NCBI GenBank assembly: GCA_900319245.1
Contig: ONNQ01000024.1
Coordinates: 1-62,233, forward strand
DNA length: 62,233 nt
Direction of reading: 5' to 3'
From: an uncultured Lachnospiraceae bacterium
GTDB taxonomy: Bacteria; Bacillota; Clostridia; Lachnospirales; Lachnospiraceae
Position 1 is the first letter of the stretch, and each line of letters begins with the position of its first letter. Of the stretch, positions 17,469-24,974 are shown piece by piece. The notes under the pieces are model-generated. The model saw only the letters and a list, made by a program, of their open reading frames with translations, was not told the DNA's origin and made no database searches. The position numbers and the translations under genes were made by a program.

Positions 17469-19130
17469 TTATTTCTGGTGCTCCAGTGCCAGCGTCTTGG
17501 TTGTGGCATCGCAGACCTCGGAAGGTCCGTAGTACTGGATTGCGCCGGGATACAGGAAGCAGGTCTCCACTGCCCATTTCGCTCTGTTGGCCTCGAAATA
17601 TTTGAAAGGTGCGCCGTCAAGATCAACGAGTGCCTTTCTGATTACGGGCTTGTCCTCGCCGTTTCTGCGCTCGATGTTCATCATCTTGGTGATCGGCATA
17701 CCGCCTGCTACCCACTCTTCTGCCGGTGCAGAGAGGTTGGAAACCTTTGACAGATAGCCTGTGAAACCATACTGGATCAGCATGAAGGCGTTGTAGCCCA
17801 GGGAGTAGCAATAGTCACTGTCGAAGTTGGACGGGAATGCGCATCTTCCTTCATAGCCAAAGAAGTGTGTAAGGGTAGAGAATTTGCCCTTATACGTGCC
17901 GGCTGCCTTGCGCTCTGCCAGTTTGTTCTTCACCAGCTCTGCGAACAGTTTCTCAGACTCGATCAGGGATACCTGTACGTTGCCGTGAGGGTCTCTCTCG
18001 AGGAAGAGCTGCTGCTGGATACCAATGGGAAGGATTGCAAATACTGCCATGGATTCCTTGGTCAGACCTTTTTCGATGAAAGCATACTTATCTGCCCATG
18101 TGGGAAGTGCGTTGAACTCAGCGGTCTTCTCGCCTGCGAGGAGCTCGTTGATCTCAGCGATCAGCTTGGAGAACTCGGGAACGAATTCTACGATACCTTC
18201 CGGAATGATCGCAACGCCGAAGTTCTCGCCGTTGTTTCCGCGGGTCTCTACAGAGTCTGCGATCTGGTCAGCGATCTCGGAAAGAGACTGCTTCTTGGCA
18301 GCGACTTCCTCGCCTACCAGGCAGATATTGGGCTGTGTCTGCAGTGCGCACTCGAGTGCGACGTGGGAAGCGCTGCGGCCCATGACCTTGATGAAGTGCC
18401 AGTACTTCTTGGCGGAATTGGCATCGCGCTCGATATTACCGATTACTTCGCTGTAGGTCTTGGTTGCGGTATCAAAACCGAAGGAAGTCTCGATATCCTC
18501 GTTCTTGAGGTCGCCGTCGATGGTCTTGGGGCATCCGATGACCTGCACGCCGGTATTGTGCGCTGCCATATACTCAGCAAGGACTGCTGCGTTTGTGTTG
18601 GAATCGTCGCCGCCGATGATGACGATGGCGGTAAGGCCGTGCTTCTTGGCTACTTCTACAACAACCTCAAACTGTGCTGTTGTCTCGAGTTTGGTTCTGC
18701 CGGAGCCGATGATATCGAATCCGCCGGTGTTTCTGTACTGATCGATGAAATCGTCAGTCATCTCGATATAGTCATCCTCGATCAGTCCGCTGGGGCCGCC
18801 CTTGAAGCCGAGAAGAACGTTGTCCTTGTCGGTCGCTTTGAGTGCGTCATACAGACCGCAGATAACGTTGTGTCCGCCGGGTGCCTGTCCGCCGGAAAGG
18901 ATTACGCCGACAACCTGCTTCTTGGCTGTAGAGGTATTCGCGCCTTTCTGGAAGGTGATCTCATTCTTGCCGTAGGTGTTAGGGAAGAGGGCCTTGATCT
19001 TTTCCTGATCCGCAACGCTCTCTGTCGGTGCGCCGTCCTTGACGCAGATCTCGGAAATGCCGTTTCTCAGCATGCCCGGAAGCTTGGGGGCATAGCTGTA
19101 TCTTGCCTTCTGAAGTGTTGAAATGTTCAT
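17469..19130 (-). CDS. pfp: PPi-dependent 6-phosphofructokinase
   Basis: A 553-residue diphosphate-fructose-6-phosphate 1-phosphotransferase, the reversible glycolytic enzyme using pyrophosphate. GGDDS at 173-177 has the Asp that excludes ATP (ATP enzymes have GGDG) and [10 protein letters not shown] at 201-210 carries the Lys and catalytic TIDx[13 protein letters not shown] near 78 is the N-terminal phosphate loop and MGRSASH the sugar-binding segment. Length fits the long group shared by plants, spirochaetes and some Clostridia. AAGGAG lies nine bases before ATG 19130. It is a single-gene unit ending at the 17358-17400 terminator. Confidence 0.95.
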   Translation of the reverse strand: MNISTLQKARYSYAPKLPGMLRNGISEICVKDGAPTESVADQEKIKALFPNTYGKNEITFQKGANTSTAKKQVVGVILSGGQAPGGHNVICGLYDALKATDKDNVLLGFKGGPSGLIEDDYIEMTDDFIDQYRNTGGFDIIGSGRTKLETTAQFEVVVEVAKKHGLTAIVIIGGDDSNTNAAVLAEYMAAHNTGVQVIGCPKTIDGDLKNEDIETSFGFDTATKTYSEVIGNIERDANSAKKYWHFIKVMGRSASHVALECALQTQPNICLVGEEVAAKKQSLSEIADQIADSVETRGNNGENFGVAIIPEGIVEFVPEFSKLIAEINELLAGEKTAEFNALPTWADKYAFIEKGLTKESMAVFAILPIGIQQQLFLERDPHGNVQVSLIESEKLFAELVKNKLAERKAAGTYKGKFSTLTHFFGYEGRCAFPSNFDSDYCYSLGYNAFMLIQYGFTGYLSKVSNLSAPAEEWVAGGMPITKMMNIERRNGEDKPVIRKALVDLDGAPFKYFEANRAKWAVETCFLYPGAIQYYGPSEVCDATTKTLALEHQK

Positions 19131-19205
19131 AACAGTGATCTCCTTTTATATAGAATGTTGATAGTCACTATCTCTATAATAAGATATCTGGCCAAGAATT
19201 AAAAG

Positions 19206-19244
19206 TTAAAAAAGCCCGGAATGCCCAAATAAAAACATCCCGGG
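19206..19244 (-). terminator. Terminator-like hairpin upstream of pfp
   Basis: Reverse strand CCCGGGATG / CATTCCGGGC with a 12-base loop, followed by TTTTTT (19208-19213). It is 76 bases before the pfp start on the same strand and no gene ends here, so it is either a leader attenuator of pfp or a relic. Confidence 0.65.
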
Positions 19245-19419
19245 AACAGATCTTGTATGCACTTTATGCGCGGGTCCCTGCCCCGCATTTGCGCCTTTTT
19301 ACGCGCCCGGCGCATTCCTGTCGAATCTTGTCATTTCGATGTACGTATGTTGCTTTTTTCTTGTTTTAAAGCTACACTTCATTTTGTTCATTACTTAAAA
19401 AGGCTTATAGAGGGCTTAT

Positions 19420-20814
19420 ATGAAACAGGTAGATTACAAAAACGGAAAAATCTTCAGTAATGTCATGCAGAGCGTGCTCCCCATGCTGGTCGCGCAGGTC
19501 CTGAGCCTTCTCTACAGCATCGTGGATCGCATCTATATCGGCCGGATCCCCAGTGAAGGAACTTCCGCGCTGGGTGGCATTGGACTATGCTTCCCGATCA
19601 TCATCATGGTCACCGCCTTTACAAATCTCTTTGGATTGGGAGGCGCACCGCTCTGCTCGATTGCGCGCGGCAAAGGTGATATCAAGAGAGCCGCCGAGGT
19701 CATGAATACGGCATTCTCCATGCTCGTCCTGACGGGCGTTGTCATCACGGTGACCGGCGAGCTCTTCGCCGCCCCTCTCCTGCGCCTGTTCGGAGCCACG
19801 GACGGCAATCTTCCGTATGCGCTGGACTATCTTCATATTTATCTGCTCGGCACGATTTGTACCATGCTGGCAACCGGACTCAATCCCTACATCAACGCAC
19901 AGGGATTCGCTTCTACAGGCATGTTCACCGTTGTGATCGGTGCCGTGACAAACATTCTTCTGGACCCCCTGTTCATCTTCACCTTCGGCATGGGCGTCCG
20001 CGGGGCCGCTCTCGCCACCATCCTGTCCCAGTTTCTGTCTGCCGCCTTCGTACTGCGCTTTCTGACCGGTGAAAAGGCCGAGTTGCGCCTCACACCCCTG
20101 GAAGATCTGCGCGCGCTTCCCGCCAATCTAACGGGAAGAAATCCAGACGACAGATTCCGCACCATAGCGATGGACATCGCAGGTCTGGGCTCCTCTGCCT
20201 TTGTCATGCAGTTCACCAACAGTCTGGTCAGCATCGTCTGCAACAGCACATTGTCAAAATATGGCGGGGAGGTCATGATCTCGGTATATACCATTATCAA
20301 TTCCGTCCGGCAGGTCCTGGAAACGCCGGTCATCGCAATCGGCGAAGGAACTTCTCCCGTGATCAGCTATAATTACGGTGCGCGCAGGCCCGGACATGTC
20401 CGAAAGGCAATGCTTCTCATGAGTTGTCTTGGCATCGGCTACACCTTGATCGTCTGGCTTTTGATCGAGCGCTTTCCGGGCTTTTTCATCTCCATGTTCA
20501 GCACAGATGCAGCCTTGATGAAAGACGCAATCCCTGCGCTCCACCTGTACTTCTTTGCATTTGTATTCCAATCCCTTCAATACACCGGGCAGACCACCTT
20601 CAAGGCGCTTGGCAAGAAAAAGCAGGCTATCTTCTTCTCCCTCTTCCGCAAAGTAGTGATGGTTGTGCCTCTTACGCTCCTTCTGCCGGGTGTCTTTCAC
20701 CTCGGAGCCGACGGCGTGTTCATGGCAGAGCCCATCTCCAATGTCATAGGCGGCACCGCATGTATGACCACGATGCTTCTGATGGTGCTTCCGGAGCTGA
20801 AGAAGATGGAGTAA
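19420..20814 (+). CDS. MATE-family efflux transporter
   Basis: A 464-residue MATE protein with twelve hydrophobic segments. The halves carry GLGGAPLCSIARGKGDIKRA and IAIGEGTSPVISYNYGARRP, the paired MatE signatures. It resembles the Firmicutes DinF/VmrA group rather than NorM. The ATG at 19420 follows AGAGGG by six bases. Upstream 19260-19419 has promoter-like AT-rich DNA. Substrate cannot be predicted. It is clearly diverged from the MATE genes at 1733 and 45955. Confidence 0.9.
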   Translation: MKQVDYKNGKIFSNVMQSVLPMLVAQVLSLLYSIVDRIYIGRIPSEGTSALGGIGLCFPIIIMVTAFTNLFGLGGAPLCSIARGKGDIKRAAEVMNTAFSMLVLTGVVITVTGELFAAPLLRLFGATDGNLPYALDYLHIYLLGTICTMLATGLNPYINAQGFASTGMFTVVIGAVTNILLDPLFIFTFGMGVRGAALATILSQFLSAAFVLRFLTGEKAELRLTPLEDLRALPANLTGRNPDDRFRTIAMDIAGLGSSAFVMQFTNSLVSIVCNSTLSKYGGEVMISVYTIINSVRQVLETPVIAIGEGTSPVISYNYGARRPGHVRKAMLLMSCLGIGYTLIVWLLIERFPGFFISMFSTDAALMKDAIPALHLYFFAFVFQSLQYTGQTTFKALGKKKQAIFFSLFRKVVMVVPLTLLLPGVFHLGADGVFMAEPISNVIGGTACMTTMLLMVLPELKKME

Positions 20815-21209
20815 AGCGAGACTTTTCTCCCGCAAACGATCCAGATATCTGGCCACATGATAATATTGGCTTTCCGGACCGATTTGCGAAAGGCCGCCGG
20901 CTTTCTCTGCTTCTCGTGCTACTTCCTCCAGAAATTCGTCATCGAGCAGCCGGCCTTCCAACTCCTGTTCTCTCTCCATTTACGGCTCCGTACAGGTCTA
21001 TATAACGCACAAATGACTCTTGTACAATATCCTGCGCCACTTCTTTATTCCGAAGCCGGAAGTAGCAGAATCGATAGAGCTGGTCATATACTTCACTGAT
21101 ATCAAAGCGCATCGGTAATCTCCTCTACTATGTATAACGAATGAGAGGCTCCAAATGTGCGGGGCATGCATAGGTTTTGCTGCGCTTTCTTCAGAAATTT
21201 TGCGTGGTC
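20815..21209. other. Intergenic DNA with remains of a sigma-factor gene
   Basis: Apart from the ECF sigma fragment at 20939-21112, an overlapping frame beginning at ATG 20979 on the reverse strand reads MEREQELEGRLLDDEFLEEV and continues charged and helical until about 20820, where it runs antisense into the MATE gene. It may be a remnant of the adjacent regulator or of the sigma gene after a frameshift. I cannot assign it to a family. Confidence 0.4.
20939..21112 (-). pseudogene. Truncated ECF sigma factor (region 2 only)
   Basis: A 57-codon frame with a good ribosome site (AGAGGAG, 8 bases before ATG 21112). Residues 8-40 (YDQLYRFCYFRL, then AQDIVQESFVRYIDLY) match sigma-70 region 2.1-2.2, the core-RNA-polymerase-binding part of ECF sigma factors. 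The match stops at about residue 46 and the frame ends at residue 57; region 2.4 and region 4 (promoter recognition) are missing. A full ECF sigma has about 160-190 residues, so this is a 5' remnant with a still intact start. Confidence 0.75.
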
Positions 21210-21527
21210 TTAATACCACTCCGGCTCTTTTCTGTCTGTAAAATTGCTTTCTAACATGCGCACATGGGACAGAAACGCTGCATCGTCCCAATATTTGGCC
21301 CCCTCAGGACATTTCAACACGCACGCCTGACACTTGATGCATATTCCCGGCACGTCTGCGTAATTCTCTTTTGAGACAGAACCCATGGGACATACTTCTG
21401 CGCATATTCCGCAGTTGGTACATTTGGCAGTATCTGTGAGGGGCTTGGCCTTGAGGAACTTGGCAGGCTCGCCGTCTTCTCCCTTTGGAATGTAGTAAGG
21501 CGCCACCGGCTCCCCGCCGCGGATCAC
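21210..21527 (-). CDS. 2x[4Fe-4S] ferredoxin-like protein
   Basis: A small protein with two four-cysteine clusters, CTNCGICAEVCP near residue 36 and CIKCQACVLKCP near residue 63, predicted to carry two [4Fe-4S] clusters for electron transfer. The GTG at 21527 has no ribosome site. The open frame continues upstream to a CTG at 21603-21605 that overlaps the stop of the preceding gene; that extension reads as protein, with VVIICGQCSKESAEEEW, and the true start may be this or another non-ATG codon coupled to the upstream gene. Co-transcription with the C_GCAxxG_C_C gene is likely. Partner enzyme unknown. Confidence 0.75.
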   Translation of the reverse strand: MIRGGEPVAPYYIPKGEDGEPAKFLKAKPLTDTAKCTNCGICAEVCPMGSVSKENYADVPGICIKCQACVLKCPEGAKYWDDAAFLSHVRMLESNFTDRKEPEWY

Positions 21528-21601
21528 CGGACTCTTCCATTCCTCTTCCGCAGATTCCTTCGAACATTGTCCACAGATGATAACAACAGAATCCTTTGTG
21601 A

Positions 21602-22072
21602 TCAGAAACTTTGCTTATCCTCAATCTCCTGTTCGCGCAGCATGTCATCCACGATCTGCGCCGCCTCGCCCACGTGGCGAAGGCAGGGCCGGGAGGCGTA
21701 ATAGTCCTTGGTCCTTTCCTCCGGCTCGTTGCCGGGCTTTGTCTTCACACCACTGAGGAGTTCTCTGCAGATGATGCTTCCGTTGATCTGGCGAAAGCGT
21801 CGGGCAAACTCCTGGACCAGGTGATAGTGGTCTGTTTTGGCTCGCAGGTCCTTGGGATCCGAATACCCACAGAGCTGTCCCAGTACGAGAAGAGCACCGC
21901 TCACGGTGCCGCAGACTTCCCGCATGCGTCCCATTCCTCCTCCAAAGGAAGAGGCAAGGCGCGCAGACGTCTCCCGGTCCAGCCCGGTCAGGTCGTCAAA
22001 AGCGCACAGCACTGCCTGCGCGCAGTTATATCCTTCCAGGAACAGAGCCCTGGCCTTTTCTGCATGGTCCAT
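21602..22072 (-). CDS. C_GCAxxG_C_C family (redox/metal) protein
   Basis: A 156-residue protein with the family-defining pattern: Cys17 in GYNCAQAVLCAF, GGGMGRMREVCGTVSGALLVLG (the GxCGAxSGAxxVLG-like core) near 45-66, and Cys residues further on in SIICRELL and ASRPCLRHVG. The helical DVU_1555-type family is found in anaerobes and is thought to bind a metal or redox cofactor; its biochemistry is unknown. AAAGGAT precedes ATG 22072. It directly precedes the ferredoxin-like gene and follows the GGGtGRT group on the same strand, after a terminator. Confidence 0.85.
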   Translation of the reverse strand: MDHAEKARALFLEGYNCAQAVLCAFDDLTGLDRETSARLASSFGGGMGRMREVCGTVSGALLVLGQLCGYSDPKDLRAKTDHYHLVQEFARRFRQINGSIICRELLSGVKTKPGNEPEERTKDYYASRPCLRHVGEAAQIVDDMLREQEIEDKQSF

Positions 22073-22160
22073 TTTATGTATCCTTTAAAAAACAAATGAG
22101 TAAAGCGGACATTCGCCTCCGCCTCTGGGCTTAGAGGAGGGGGACTGATTGATGCGGTTC

Positions 22161-22195
22161 AAAAAAAGGCCCCCGAATTACCTTCGGGGGCCTTC
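22161..22195 (-). terminator. Terminator after the GGGtGRT gene
   Basis: Reverse strand AAGGCCCCCGAAG / (C)TTCGGGGGCCTT with loop GTAA, followed by TTTTTTT (22161-22167). It separates the GGGtGRT unit from the C_GCAxxG_C_C unit. Confidence 0.9.
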
Positions 22196-22207
22196 TTGTA
22201 CCGTAGT

Positions 22208-23227
22208 TTATTTGGACATTGCCTCCTGAACAGCAACTGCGACTGCTACAGTCATACCGACCATAGGGTTGTTGCCTGCTCCAAGGAAGCCCATCATCTC
22301 AACGTGCGCGGGAACGGAGGAGGATCCTGCGAACTGCGCATCGGAGTGCATGCGGCCCATGGTATCTGTCATACCGTAGGAAGCGGGACCTGCAGCCATG
22401 TTATCGGGATGCAGTGTACGACCTGTGCCGCCACCGGAAGCAACTGAGAAATACTTCTTGCCAGCTTCCCAGCGCTCTTTCTTGTAGGTTCCTGCTACAG
22501 GGTGCTGGAAACGAGTGGGGTTGGTGGAGTTACCGGTGATGGAAACATCCGCGCCTTCATGCCACATGATTGCAACGCCTTCACGAACGTCGTCTGCGCC
22601 GTAGCAGTTGACCTTCGCGCGATCGCCGTTGGAATAAGCGGTCTTGCTGACGATGGTCAGTGCGTGGTCTTCCTTGACATCTGCGGACAGATAGTCATAC
22701 TTGGTCTGCACATAGGTGAAACCATTGATGCGGCTGATGATCATAGCTGCATCTTTTCCAAGTCCGTTCAGGATAACGCGAAGCGGTTTCGTACGAACCT
22801 TGTTCGCATTCAGAGCGATCTTGATCGCGCCTTCTGCAGCTGCGAAGGACTCGTGTCCTGCCAGGAAGGCAAAACATTCTGTGTCTTCGTCAAGCAGCAT
22901 AGCACCCAGATTACCATGGCCGATACCGACCTGACGCTGATCTGCAACAGATCCGGGAATGCAGAATGCCTGCAGTCCTACGCCGATCCATTTAGCTGCG
23001 TCAGCAGCCTTCTTAGCGCCTTCTTTCATGGCGATCGCTGCGCCGAGCTCATAAGCCCATTTTACGTTTTCAAAGCAGATCGGCTGAGTGCTCTCTACGA
23101 TGCTGTAAGCATCGACACCCTTGCCGTTCGTGTAAGCCTTAACATCCTCAAAGCTGGAAAAGCCGTACTTGTCAAGAACGGGCTGCAGCTGAGGCATACG
23201 TCCTTCATAGTTTTCAAACAAAGCCAT
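22208..23227 (-). CDS. GGGtGRT protein
   Basis: A 339-residue protein of the family named for its motif, seen here as SGGGTGRTLHPDNMA near residue 266, followed by a Gly/Ala-rich C terminus (GFLGAGNNPMVGMTVAVAVAVQEA). The family occurs in anaerobes almost always next to a NifU-N-like scaffold, as here with a 15-base gap. Conserved GIGHGNLG and AFLAGHESFAAAEGA suggest a nucleotide or cofactor pocket, but no reaction is established. A role in iron-sulfur or related cofactor metabolism is inferred from the neighbour. AGGAGGTGCAGTT precedes the ATG. Confidence 0.9.
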   Translation of the reverse strand: MALFENYEGRMPQLQPVLDKYGFSSFEDVKAYTNGKGVDAYSIVESTQPICFENVKWAYELGAAIAMKEGAKKAADAAKWIGVGLQAFCIPGSVADQRQVGIGHGNLGAMLLDEDTECFAFLAGHESFAAAEGAIKIALNANKVRTKPLRVILNGLGKDAAMIISRINGFTYVQTKYDYLSADVKEDHALTIVSKTAYSNGDRAKVNCYGADDVREGVAIMWHEGADVSITGNSTNPTRFQHPVAGTYKKERWEAGKKYFSVASGGGTGRTLHPDNMAAGPASYGMTDTMGRMHSDAQFAGSSSVPAHVEMMGFLGAGNNPMVGMTVAVAVAVQEAMSK

Positions 23228-23242
23228 AACTGCACCTCCTTC

Positions 23243-23944
23243 TTATTCTTTGCGCGGATCGATCCACTTGACCGCTCCGTCCTCTGCTTTAAAGCGACCG
23301 TATGTGCCCAGATTCTTCTCATAGGCTTCATTCGGGGACATGCCGCCCTTGATCGCATCCATCATCTTGCCAAGGCTGAGGAACTGATAACCGCAAACCT
23401 GATTGTCTTTGTCGAGAGCCATCTTTACAACATAGCCTTCTGTCATCTCAAGATAGCGGGTTCCTTTTGCCTTTGTTCCATACATTGTGCCTACCATGGA
23501 TCTGAGTCCCTTACCGAGATCTTCCATGCCGGCGCCGATGCGCAGACCGTCATCAGAGAATGCGGACTGTGTGCGGCCGTAAGCGATCTGCAGGAACAGC
23601 TCACGCATAGCAGTATTTATCGCATCGCAAACCAGGTCAGTATTGAGTGCTTCCAGAATGGTCTTGCCCGGAAGGATCTCACTCGCCATTGCTGCCGAAT
23701 GAGTCATACCAGAACATCCGATTGTCTCTACCAGTGCTTCCTCGATCACACCTTCCTTGACATTCAGGCTCAGTTTGCAAGCTCCCTGCTGCGGAGCGCA
23801 CCAGCCGATGCCGTGTGTGTAACCGGAGATGTCCTTAACCTCTTTCGCCTGAACCCATTTTCCCTCTTCAGGAATCGGAGCAGGACCATGATTCGGGCCT
23901 TTAGCGACACAAATCATGTCTTCTACTTCTTTTGTGTATTGCAT
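23243..23944 (-). CDS. Iron-sulfur cluster scaffold-like protein (NifU-N related)
   Basis: A 233-residue relative of the IscU/NifU N-terminal scaffold, longer than IscU (about 130). The scaffold core is seen in IEEALVETIGCSGMTHSAAMASEI, where the Cys near residue 77 and the G-C-x-x-x-x-x-S pattern correspond to IscU's cluster-ligand region, and a second Cys in GWCAPQQGACK near 49-55. It pairs with the GGGtGRT gene downstream. AAAAGGAGG precedes ATG 23944. A promoter is visible at 23994-24022. Probable function: assembly or donation of an Fe-S or related metallocluster to an unknown client. Confidence 0.85.
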   Translation of the reverse strand: MQYTKEVEDMICVAKGPNHGPAPIPEEGKWVQAKEVKDISGYTHGIGWCAPQQGACKLSLNVKEGVIEEALVETIGCSGMTHSAAMASEILPGKTILEALNTDLVCDAINTAMRELFLQIAYGRTQSAFSDDGLRIGAGMEDLGKGLRSMVGTMYGTKAKGTRYLEMTEGYVVKMALDKDNQVCGYQFLSLGKMMDAIKGGMSPNEAYEKNLGTYGRFKAEDGAVKWIDPRKE

Positions 23945-23993
23945 ATGACACTTATCCTCCTTTTATTAAGTTTGGAATTCGGTACGTATTTTT

Positions 23994-24022
23994 AATTTAA
24001 CATATGCCCTATTTGTTTTCAA
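23994..24022 (-). promoter_or_regulatory. Promoter of the scaffold-GGGtGRT operon
   Basis: Reverse strand TTGAAA (24017-24022), 17-base spacer, TAAATT (23994-23999), about 50 bases before the start at 23944. Confidence 0.65.
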
Positions 24023-24081
24023 TATTTATGAAGATTTAACAAAAAAAGATGCACATTTTGCCGTATACTTATTTGTTGTAA

Positions 24082-24363
24082 CTAATCGCAGTCAAAGATT
24101 GCCTTCTTTGCGATCCTGTCTCCGTACTCCTTTTTCCATCTCAGATGCGGCTCTGATTCGGCATACGCGGGAAGTGCTTCCTTATCCATATCAAATACGA
24201 TCATCAGATCGTAGCGATTAGCAATATCTGAATTGGAGACATGGATGTCCAGGGAGTGGATCCCGGGGATATCCAACGTCTTTTCAAAGATCGCCCGAAC
24301 AGGTTCCACCAGCGCTTTTACATCCGTTCCCTCTGTAAACTTTGCTATGATGTAGTGCTTCAT
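24082..24363 (-). CDS. Dabb-family (stress-responsive A/B barrel) small protein
   Basis: A 93-residue dimeric alpha/beta-barrel-type protein. The pattern KHYIIAKFTEG at the start, IPGIHSLDIHVSN in the middle and YDLMIVFDMDKEALPAYAESEPH with the typical H near the C terminus matches the Dabb family. Such proteins act as small hydrolases, cyclases or stress proteins; the role here is unknown. It is 14 bases downstream of the NifU-C-like gene and probably co-transcribed with it. Confidence 0.85.
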   Translation of the reverse strand: MKHYIIAKFTEGTDVKALVEPVRAIFEKTLDIPGIHSLDIHVSNSDIANRYDLMIVFDMDKEALPAYAESEPHLRWKKEYGDRIAKKAIFDCD

Positions 24364-24377
24364 TTCTATACTCCTTT

Positions 24378-24683
24378 CTAGAAACTGGGATGCGCTCGCA
24401 GAAGCGCCAATGTCTGCTCAAGAAGCTCTGGGCTGATCCCGTTAACCATAACCGCTTTTTTAATATCCGGCACACGCTCCACTAATTCTCTGTTGATCAG
24501 TTCCTCGCTGGTCTGGTCGGCGGCAGCACATCCCACGCAGCGCCCCATCAAGTGAAAAAATACTACGCCTTCTGCCACGCCATCCACCTTCAGATCCCCG
24601 CCGTGCGCAGCGAGAAGAGGACGCACATGCTCGTCCAATACAGCTTCCACTTCCGAAGCGATATCCCTTCCGTCAGTACCCAT
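24378..24683 (-). CDS. NifU C-terminal-domain-like Fe-S protein
   Basis: A 101-residue stand-alone NifU C-terminal (Nfu) domain. VLDEHVRPLLAAHGGDLKVDGV is the usual beginning and GRCVGCAAAD contains the CxxC that binds a cluster in the dimer. AAGGAG lies upstream of ATG 24683. It probably carries or transfers [4Fe-4S] clusters. With the GGGtGRT protein, NifU-N-like scaffold and ferredoxin-like protein it makes an iron-sulfur neighbourhood, all on the same strand. Confidence 0.88.
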   Translation of the reverse strand: MGTDGRDIASEVEAVLDEHVRPLLAAHGGDLKVDGVAEGVVFFHLMGRCVGCAAADQTSEELINRELVERVPDIKKAVMVNGISPELLEQTLALLRAHPSF

Positions 24684-24879
24684 ATAAACTCCTTCTTCCT
24701 AAATCTTAGCGGAATTCTCCGCGATGTGCTGTGCTGCCCTAAGATATGGCAGCGGCCCTGTTGTGTCGATACCAGAAGTATTCCTTGCAAGGCTATATGC
24801 CAGCCACATTTGATTTTATCCTGTAAATGGCCTTGTGTAAACGGGGGATTCGGCGGCGTATCCCAATGAGATCACCATG

Positions 24880-24921
24880 AAAAAATCCCGGAAAGCCCTA
24901 CATAAAGGCTTGCCGGGATAC
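24880..24921 (-). terminator. Terminator of the fructan operon
   Basis: Reverse strand ATCCCGGcAAGCC / GGGCTTtCCGGGAT with an 8-base loop, followed by TTTTTC. It ends the long reverse operon that begins at 33421. Confidence 0.9.
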
Positions 24922-24974
24922 ATGCATGTTTTTCAGCTCGACCGCGCGGAGCGCGTTCTCGCACATGATTTCCT

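Noticed and set aside
17865-19121. A 418-codon open frame opposite pfp
   Set aside because: Antisense to a clear PPi-phosphofructokinase; sequence shows Leu/Gly/Asp-rich composition typical of a shadow frame.
20254-20979. 241-codon reverse frame running under the MATE gene
   Set aside because: Only the first ~55 codons lie outside the MATE gene; the remainder is antisense shadow. The first part is noted as a possible remnant.
22502-23995. A 497-codon forward frame opposite the GGGtGRT and scaffold genes
   Set aside because: Both reverse-strand genes have family motifs and ribosome sites; the forward frame has neither.
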